A stretch of DNA of 64,000 bases, from assembly GCA_029204225.1 (NCBI GenBank), contig CM055111.1, positions 30,655,464 to 30,719,463 on the forward strand, read 5' to 3'. The notes beneath the pieces are model-generated. The model was not told the DNA's origin, searched no databases, and saw nothing but the letters and a program-made list of their open reading frames with translations. The translations under genes and the position numbers were made by a program. How positions within the stretch are numbered: the stretch's first letter is position 1; every line of letters starts with the position of its first letter. This DNA comes from Diphasiastrum complanatum (Eukaryota > Streptophyta > Lycopodiopsida > Lycopodiales > Lycopodiaceae). Below are positions 56,285-64,000 of this stretch, in pieces.

Positions 56285-59039
56285 CTGAAATAGATTGCAT
56301 ATTAAATTATGCTTTTCATACTTAAAGTACTTGAGAGAATATCGAAGCCAGTTGTGCATGTGAAGTTAGGGCAATTACCTTCTGGATTTATGTGATCGTA
56401 CGAGAACCTATCTGACATGGCTTTATAGACATCTCGATTGAATGAGATTGGCAGAGCTTTATCCTCACGCCTCTCCCTGGAAAGATTCCAATAGCTCTCA
56501 TGGGTGGAGTGGAAACGTTTCTGATAATCATACACTTTTCTGAAGGAAGTATTCAGCTTTTCCCACTTGTTCATACATTGTTGAGCAGACTTGCTTACAT
56601 CATTTGCCTGACAGTATTGCGCAATTGTTGTCCACCTATCATCTGAACTTCGAACCTTCTTGGACCCACGACCAGGAGCGCATGCGGCATCATCACGCCT
56701 CTTTGCATCCAAAAGCACAATAATTTCATTAAGAGACCAGTTCACTCCACGATGATTGTTATGAGGAGTGCGATGTACAATAATCTGAGAAGGATGGCTT
56801 CTACCATCAAGGGAACTCCATTTGGGTACAGGACTCCAAGTTGCCGGTTTAGGTCCTGCAGGTAAGCAAGACTAAGGAATGTTCAACACAAATTCAGATC
56901 GCTGGCAATCCAATCAGCTATCAACAAAAAATCACATATCTCTGCGATATTGAAATATCTCTAGCTAGGTTCACAAACTCAAAATGAGATGTCACTAACG
57001 TCATTAGGAAATTCTTAGAAAAAGTATGCAAAACCCCTAACAAGATTCAAAATACCAAAATAATGGGTCTTAGCCAGAAAGCATCGATTATGGTTTTGCC
57101 AGTACGCAAACATAGGTTGCTATCTTGGTTTCCAGACAATCTAGGTTCCACTGGGGGGACCCAGTGCTGACTAATAGTAGGTGTGTAATCAACAAGAGCA
57201 AGCTAAAATGTCTGAGATTAGAACGAAATTAAAAGAAAAGAAACCATTTTCCTATCGTTTTTTATCGAATATATGCTGCAGTCCTGCATTACACCACAGC
57301 TTGCTTGTGGCAATACAGCGATTATGTACAAAGACAAATGAGAAAAGAAGTCAGAAAGTCTTACAGAAATGTAGATTACATACAAGACTCAAGTCTCAAT
57401 TCGTTGCTTCAAAGACTTCAAGCAATACCTGAAAATCAAACTGGTCAGAGGATCAAGGCCCTACGGTTTGATTCAGGGGGAAAGTTCTTGTCAAATGAGA
57501 TGAAGGACTACCTATCTTCATGTGGCGTGCAGCTAATCCAATACACACAATAGCTGTTATGTTAAAATGGGGAAAAATGAGATTCTAGAAGAAGTATTCA
57601 GACTATATTAATTAGCTTGCCAAGCCTCAATACGTATATACAACAGGGAGCCTCCAAGCTCAATCTGTGTCATGGATACTTGCAAGTCCCACTATGTTTT
57701 TACATTATGTTTTCACACTTGAAGTGCCCAGCAAGTCCCTAAATTAAAAATGAGTTCTCCAATAGCTTCATTAAAAAATTAAGGGCATTTATCTTGAGTT
57801 GTTACCATCTGTGTTGTGAAGACAACTTTAAAAAATGGACCAATGGCATGACACGGATTCAAACTCGCCAAGCAGCTTACAGCACTCCATTCAGCTGTAA
57901 CGTGTGAAAGAGTAGATTATAGAATCTTTATTCATCTTTGAGTAGATCATGCTCACTTACTAGATATATTTAGTCAACTGATTAGAGATTATTTATAAAA
58001 CGTCCTGCTCGAAATCTTAACCGACTAGGAGATCTCTTAAATTTTATTATATGCATTAATCTTGCAAGAAATATTTAGCCTACTAAAAAATTTCAAGCTC
58101 CAACTGTTGCATGCACAAGAGGCATTTCTTCATGATAGATCGTAAATTAAGAAAGCAAACAGTGTTTCGTACAATAATGTCCACTTCCGTGCTCCAAGAA
58201 ATATTTAGCCAGCCAACTGAGCAGCAAGCAAGTTTATCATTAAGTAGGAGATAACATTTATGGTTTGTGCAAAAGGATTAACAAATAGAGCAAACAATGT
58301 TCCGTACATTAGTGTTCATTTTCCAAACCTAAGAAATATTTGGCCAATCAGGTAGTAAAACTCAATCAATTATCCACTAAGCCATAAGCAATAATGTTTA
58401 GTCCAAGCTTAATAACAACTAGAGGAAACGATGTGCGATAGAATCATGCTTATTTCCCTACAACAAGAAATATTTAGCTAGCTAAGAGGTAAGAGATATT
58501 ATATCACCAACTACGAGAGAAACATTAATGTTTCGTCCAAATAGATCAATAAATATACAAATAGCAAAAGTTTCCCTTTCGTGATGCTTGATTCAATCAT
58601 ACCACGATTGAAAGAGTTCTTACGATCCTGTACCTGCCTCGATTGTCTGCTTTGCGCTGCTGGCCTCTGGATGGAATAGTCCTGCGCGAGTGCATTCGTC
58701 CACAAAAACAGCTGGAAGGCCAGCGAGGATGAGCGTGCTCGGGGCGGAGCGTGACAGTGAATAGGAGGAATGGATCAGATTGCTGGCCAGCTTGTCCCGA
58801 ATGCTCTTCTGCGAAGCCTCATCTAGCCTGTGCTGAGAAAAGAAATTTTGCAGAAATGTTTCGAGTGAATCATCCAAAGGAGATGCAGAAGCAGATTTGG
58901 CCACCACGGCAACCGGTGTTGCGGAAGGGGTTGCGTTATGGTTCTGGTTCTCATCCGAAGGGCTTTCAGATATGGCATGGCCAGCGGTTTCCATGAGCGT
59001 AAACGCTCCAAAAACATTTACATTCCTTTCCTTCAGCAA
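55986..59039 (-). CDS. Trihelix (ASR3-like) DNA-binding protein, 3 exons, 393 residues
   Basis: Exons (minus order) 59039-58634, 56855-56379 and 56284-55986 join in phase 1 at both introns and give an open frame of 394 codons ending TAA. Residues 1-135 are Ser/Ala-rich with a predicted helical segment (DDSLETFLQNFFSQHRL). Exon 2 holds the trihelix (Myb/SANT-like) domain with tryptophans at about residues 175 (NWSL), 210 (DRWTTIAQYC) and 233 (NKWEKL), and the fourth-helix SYWNLSRERREDKALP (W258) typical of the ASR3/SH4-related group. The C-terminus is acidic (EEEDQLNDSEDD), with a basic GRKRKL patch that may be a nuclear signal, and a coiled-coil-like helix (FERIEQKKLQIERQRIA). It is probably a nuclear transcriptional regulator. 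The start could instead be the second Met (METAG). Confidence 0.85.
56379..56855 (-). CDS. Trihelix gene exon 2 (residues 136-294)
   Basis: Acceptor TTACCTGCAG, donor GTAATTGC. Encodes the complete DNA-binding domain. Confidence 0.88.
57300..57553 (+). pseudogene. Copia integrase remnant inside intron 1
   Basis: IKALRFDSGGKFLSNEMKDY and the following SSCGVQLIQYTQ match the copia integrase block I-K-x-L-R-x-D-x-G-G-E-F...G-I-x-H-x-x-S-x-x. Here the family Glu of GGEF is Lys (GGKF) and the preceding asparagine is serine. Antisense to the host gene. Confidence 0.65.
57940..58570. repeat. Diverged tandem repeat, period about 120-136 bp
   Basis: The phrase AAGAAATATTTAGCC recurs near 58075, 58197, 58333 (TTTGGCC) and 58465 (TTTAGCT). 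Between them a second phrase (AAACAATGTTCCGTACATTA and variants) also recurs. At least four degenerate units. Confidence 0.8.
58634..59039 (-). CDS. Trihelix gene exon 1 (residues 1-135, split codon 136)
   Basis: The donor is GTACAGG after G-C-A-G; using the GTAAG five bases further would put a stop in frame at the next codon, so I chose the former. A second in-frame Met lies 15 codons in. Confidence 0.75.
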
Positions 59040-59065
59040 CTGCTATAAATTTTAAAATTGGTAGT

Positions 59066-59322
59066 AGCGGATGGGAAAACCTTCTGGAGAAGGAAATGAC
59101 TGCAAATGGAAAGAAAATCTACAAAGAGATAAAACAATCAGCAGCAGATGGAAAACCCTCTACAGATGAAATGGCTGCAAAAAAAAAAAAAAACTAGCAG
59201 CAGCAGATGGAATAAAACCTTTTGTAGATAGAGTGACTGCAAAAGAAAAGAAAACCTACAAAAGATAGAAATAGCAGCAGATGGATAAAAGCCTTTAGAG
59301 AAGAAATGACTGAACTGGAGGA
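59066..59322. repeat. Degenerate minisatellite upstream of the trihelix gene, period about 60-75 bp
   Basis: Four copies of a unit that starts AGCAGCAGATGGA and includes ATGACTGCAAA..AAAG, at about 59066 (variant), 59139, 59202 and 59272. Confidence 0.8.
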
Positions 59323-59469
59323 TTACGTGACCGCAATTGAATCTGCTATAAACTCGAAGCCTTGAACTGCCTGAAACTAACTAGTCATGGCGTTCAACCT
59401 ACAAGACATGATATTTTGAGAGACTACACAGCTACATAGACAAACAGTAAACTCACAACAAAACCATCA

Positions 59470-59690
59470 AGCCATAATATTTTGATGCACAGCTAGATAG
59501 AGAAAGATACAACAGAGTCTATAAGCCATAATATTTTGATCCTACAAGCCATAATAATTTGATACTACAAAGCTAAATTGACACATACAACAGAATCTAT
59601 AAGCCATAATATTTTGATACAACACGCTGCACAGCTAGATACACAAAGACACAACAGAACCCACAATAATTTGATCATAATATTTTGATC
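59470..59690. repeat. Short interspersed direct repeats (AAGCCATAATATTTTGAT)
   Basis: Near-identical copies at about 59469, 59522 and 59600, with shorter versions (CATAATAATTTGATAC, CATAATATTTTGATCA) between and after them. They lie upstream of the trihelix gene. Confidence 0.85.
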
Positions 59691-59756
59691 ATGCACACCT
59701 ACATAGGCAAACGCACACCTGATGTCTTGTCACAGCACTCTCGAACCGGTCAAATT

Positions 59757-59852
59757 TCTGTGACAGCTCAGTAAACTTAAAGCAAGCATTATACTAGTAC
59801 ATAAAATAATTTCAGTTTTCTGTGACAGCTTAGTAAACTCAAACAAGCATTT
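59757..59852. repeat. Direct repeat of about 33 bp
   Basis: TCTGTGACAGCTCAGTAAAC near 59757 recurs as TCTGTGACAGCTTAGTAAAC near 59819, each followed by CAAGCATT-type sequence. Confidence 0.85.
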
Positions 59853-60043
59853 AATTATACCAAATGAATGCAGAAATTGGCGACAATGATGTCAATGATC
59901 AACCCAAAGAGGGTTGCATCAATAATAAACAGGCATGATTTGCAAAGATCGATCATAAAATACGAAAACAAAAACAGTTTGGAAAGCCATCGCCCTCCTC
60001 CAGAGAGAGACGGAAGAGAAGTGGGACACAAAAATGTCATTTT

Positions 60044-60350
60044 TTTTGGGGGGGGGACATGGGGCCCCGCGGGGTCACCCGACGAAAAGGATGGGCCGCT
60101 GGCCATCTTGGGGGCGACCGCTTTTCAGATAGAATATTTAGCGGGTTGGCGGGTAGTTAGGGGAGTGACCATAGTCACTAGTGGTTGGCAGCCTGGCACG
60201 ACAGGTCATGTGCCGCCACGATTTGGCACGACGGTGACCGGTACTGGGCTGGGCCAGGCCCCAAACCCAAAGTGGCCGGGCCTGGGCCTCTGGGCCCTAG
60301 GGCCATGCCCCTGGGCCTGGGCTGGCCGGTACTTGTGTGGCTTTTTATTT
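60044..60350. other. GC-rich block with GGGCC/GGCCC palindromes
   Basis: Begins with T8 and G9 runs and GGGGCCCCGCGGGG, then many GGGCC, GGCCC and GGGCCTGGGC words. It is much richer in GC than the flanks, suggesting inserted foreign or repeat sequence. The 196-codon ORF through it has skewed composition (Trp/Gly/Pro) and no motif. Confidence 0.6.
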
Positions 60351-62975
60351 TTAGTAGAGTACAGATTTTTTGAAGAATATCTTATTTTTTTATATTTGAG
60401 ATTATGTTGGAATTGGGTAAAGCTGTATTTACAAGGGTATTTTGGGTTTATCTCGTGAGCATTGAGGCAATACTCATGTCATCTTGCCACACAATCCAAT
60501 GGTGGTGGCTGCTTGCAAGCACCCATCAACATCGAGGAGTAGTATACTTTCAATCGCAACGGAGATGGCTGTTGAGGGGCCATGTAATCCAACGATAGTG
60601 GAGGCTAGATGAATGATCGAGAAAAAATGCTTCCACTCAAAAAACTCCCATCGCCAAAGGAGAATCACGACTGACAAGTAGCTGTAAGAAATTTGTTCCC
60701 CACCAACATCTCTACGACACCACCAATCCTTTCCACAACCATCCATGGATGCCTATAAGCTCATCCCACCTTGTTGGCTTGCCAATACTTCCTTGCAAGT
60801 TGCACTCAAAGCATGGCCATCCTTAAGAAAAGTAACCACCCACTTGAAACCATGATAATGATGGAGTAGAGACAATGGTTGTAGATGCACCTATTTTGAA
60901 AGCAATGTCGATACTCCATAATTCAAAGTCATCTACATGGACATGGGTTCATGGACCAAGATGGTTCGTTCATACTTGAATATGCCATTCAACTCACCAA
61001 GAATTCGTTTATATCTCTAACTAGTCAATAACATTCATATCCATTTTAGTTGTCACAAGTTTATATTGCTACTTACCATACATGATCCATATCATTAATC
61101 TTATTAGCATTCATATTACCTATTGTATATAGCTTCTCAACACTATCCTTATCATTAAATCTATTCGACATTCATATTAGTGATTCCATGTCGCTTGCCA
61201 GACAATATATATTTTCTCGCATAGACATCAAAAGTCAACCTACTAGATTCAATCCACACAAATATAGTTACATGCATATTTGAATGGCTTGCACAATATC
61301 ATTTTTGTCATCCACATAATAGCATTTATAAAGCTAGATAAAACTTGGCATCCATAAATGGCTGCCTTGGAGTTGAAGTGTCCACTTTGTTCTTGTGCTA
61401 GGGACGATGTCACATCAATACCAACTTATAATTTTTTAAATGATGTGGTGGATGACTAAACTTAGCCAACCATTTAGGTGGATATTATTCCACAATTTGT
61501 GATGTCACCTTCATATGAATATTGGCATCCATGTGCGATTTAACCTCAAATGCCTTTTGTTAGCCTTGGCCTTAAGATCTTATGTGTGTTCAAGTGGTCA
61601 AATAGGTACTTCTTGAGAAGCTCAATCTTATTGCTTAGTTATTGGTGATCATTATTGATGTTGAGTTGTAATTATTACTAGGTTGGATAACTAAGCCTAT
61701 GCGTTTAGTAAATGAACACTTATGTGCCCCAATGTAGTTGAAGACCCAAGCTTGAGTCCTAGTTGCTACGAAAGAGGGAAAAGTTGCAGTTAAACTATAA
61801 TGTACATAACAATGCTAAATAAAGTGACGCTGCCCAAAGAAAAAGTATGATAGAGGGATACATGAATGATCGCAATGTATGATGATTTGATGAATTTGAA
61901 GCATTGTTATTCATACAATCCTACATTCACCTCTCAATGTAGTAATGAGACTAGCATTGCTCACTACACATTAAGTTTTTTAAATGCCTATCTATTCCAC
62001 TAGATTCCTTACTAGATAGTAACATCATGTTTTCTAGGTTGCCTTCTATTCTAGTTCCACTCCAAAATAAATCTTTATGAGTTATAGTGGTGGTGGTGGA
62101 ATCGGGATGTTCTGGCAAGCACAAAAAGGTGAAATGTGTTGAAGGAACCAAGGCTTTTGGTTTAATCACTTCCAATAGGCACTAGTCCTCCATCCAATTA
62201 AGCTTAAGAAAAGGCAAGCATACTGAGTTATGAGTTGGTCAACTTAGTTTGATTGTTTTGTGGAAATAAGCATTCTTGTGATTATGGCTTTAGGGAAGGT
62301 GGAAGAATTGATGTGTACTTGGAGCCATGTGTTGGAAATTGTGAGTAATGAAATTCACAATGCAATTATGATAATGCTTGATAGCAAAATGACATTAATC
62401 TATCTCTAATCTTGCCTTTGCAATTACCAATAGTAGAAAAAGATAATTGATAGTAATTTATAATAAGTTTATCGAATTTTGAGCTATGTCATAAGACATA
62501 ATGCCTTTAATATTCGTTCATGCCCTTGGAGAATGTGATAAAGCATGGGCATTGTTCATTAAAAAACCGGTAAAATGGGTAAAGGGCCATAGCAAGGCTA
62601 TCACAGTCCGACACCTGCAACTTTTACACAGAAATGAATCAGCCGAACTACTCAAAGCCCGACTATTGGAGCTTCCGGCTCAATCTTCTTTACCGGATAA
62701 AAGGATAACCATTCATGCTCTTTTCACATTCAAATGTTGAAGAACATTGAAGAACTGGCCATCTTCAACAACTTCAACAAGTCACTGTTTTCAAACAGTC
62801 TGCAGAAATAAACCGTCTTTGCAATGGTCTGCAGAAATGAACTGTTTGTCACACAGTTCGTATTTTCCCAAAATGCGAAATGTGACTATTTTGACATCAG
62901 ACTCATCTCCTTTGCTTTTTCCCAAAAAAGCGAAAACTATGAAGCATGTGACAAACCCACGACAACGATCTCGAG
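60351..62975. other. Unassigned sequence, no convincing gene
   Basis: Short ORFs (61951-62175 -, 62501-62740 +, 62747-62983 +) lack recognisable motifs. A repeated CAAACAGTCTGCAGAAAT-like word occurs near 62793-62840. Confidence 0.5.
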
Positions 62976-63340
62976 TCATCTGACCATGTACACCCAATAA
63001 AGATGATGGTGTACTTCAAATATCTTTAAAGTACAACGAAGTACATAGTTAAAGTTAAACTAGTCTTGTAATTATGGATTAGTTAAACATTTCTTGTAAT
63101 TGCAAGGATGTTGGTTATAAATACATCTCTAGCTCACATCAATCGAGAATGCTCCGTGATGCAAACTAATTCGTCAGAGCGGAAGATAGTCATCATCCAA
63201 GTTATGCCTCCATTCTGGTTGTAACAATCACTGTTGTTTGAGATTTCTGTGTAATATAGAAGCAGTGCGTTCTTTCTATCCGTGTCTAATGTAGATATCT
63301 GTGTTGTGATTTGATTACACTATCCTACTGCTAGTTCACG
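62976..63340 (+). repeat. Possible solo LTR or promoter with TATA box
   Basis: TATAAATA at 63116-63123 follows a run of TTAGTTAAAC-type words and precedes sequence resembling an LTR R/U5 region (TGTAACAATC, TGTGTAATATAG, GTGATTTGATTACA). Ends are not defined. Confidence 0.35.
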
Positions 63341-63650
63341 CTCATTCACTCACTCTGATCAGATCACCGACGCCTACAACTCCTTTGAATCTGATCAAAT
63401 GACGGAGGTCTTTGATGCTTGAGGAATCATCATCATCATACTGCACTATCACCCAAAATTCTGCACTAAACTTGTTGAACCCTTTCCGTGCTTTCCTAAT
63501 CGGTTAGATCTAGAGGGCAAAAAAGGGGTTCTGGACCTCCAATTGGGTGAGTTGTCATGTAGCAATCCAATGGGGAGAGGGCTAAGCGAAAAAATAGGAG
63601 TGGAGATTTAGGCTTGCTAAGATTGTCAGTCTTAGCTTCGGATCGTATCG

Positions 63651-64000
<350 letters not shown>

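Larger units (their letters stand above)
56856..58633 (-). other. Trihelix gene intron 1, 1,778 bp
   Basis: Contains a copia integrase relic on the opposite strand and a diverged minisatellite. Confidence 0.75.

Noticed and set aside
55986-59039. Trihelix gene as the Myb-like ORF of a PIF/Harbinger transposon linked to the hairpin array
   Set aside because: The domain extension (SYWNLSRERREDKALP) matches the ASR3-type host family, and no DDE transposase, terminal repeats or 3-bp TAA/TTA duplication was found around it.
59868-60458. 196-codon plus-strand ORF
   Set aside because: Its length comes from the GC-rich block, which lacks stop codons; amino-acid composition is skewed and no domain is visible.

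Overview
This is a plant nuclear window dominated by transposable elements, with two host genes I can support. Evidence for a land plant: GT-AG introns, LTR retrotransposons whose primer-binding sites match initiator Met-tRNA (TGGTATCAGAGC), a hAT transposon, and a complete gene for TPLATE, a subunit of the endocytic TPLATE complex. TPLATE is clearly diverged from the flowering-plant protein as I remember it. Together with long GA/TC microsatellites and heavy nested retrotransposition, this suggests a large-genome, possibly non-flowering plant (fern-like or gymnosperm-like). That placement is an inference. I see no bacterial, organellar, tRNA, rRNA or CRISPR features.

Layout. 1-9,700: broken Ty1/copia elements, one with a 1,037-bp 3' LTR carrying a 101-bp TC tract next to its TATA box; an unusual gag-like zinc-knuckle region; a solo minus-strand LTR; a Ty3/gypsy RT scrap; and an LTR end with its primer-binding site. 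9,702-10,573: GA microsatellite, a 75-bp tandem duplication and the putative TPLATE promoter and leader. 10,574-30,419: TPLATE on the plus strand in seven exons encoding 1,138 residues without in-frame stops. Intron 4 is 14,420 bp and holds a degenerate hAT element, a Ty3/gypsy element nested inside that hAT (target-site duplication CCCAC), and a minus-strand copia element. 30,420-36,865: 3' end of TPLATE, two decayed copia elements and unassigned sequence.

36,866-52,998 is a nested and rearranged copia block. A copia element (5' LTR 36,866-37,651) has its gag split by a younger non-autonomous LTR element (38,713-43,446, minus strand, two 832-bp LTRs, duplication TGAAG) that carries a 413-codon ORF of unknown function instead of pol. 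Next come an inverted, internally deleted copy of the outer family, a plus-strand pol, a truncated LTR, and then gag, so the order is permuted. A second, minus-strand copia element ends at an LTR abutting the start of a plus-strand element.

52,998-54,880 is a striking array of alternating hairpin-forming repeats with GT tracts. 55,986-59,039 (minus) is a three-exon gene for a 393-residue trihelix (ASR3-like) DNA-binding protein, with a copia integrase remnant and a diverged minisatellite in intron 1 and three short-repeat clusters upstream. 59,853-64,000 has a GC-rich block, no convincing gene, a possible LTR and a 199-bp GA tract.

The two host genes have no visible functional link. TPLATE acts in clathrin-mediated endocytosis at the plasma membrane; the trihelix protein is probably a nuclear transcriptional regulator. 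The most unusual items are the hairpin array, the non-autonomous LTR element with its unfamiliar ORF, and the deep nesting inside TPLATE intron 4. All boundaries come from reading by eye.
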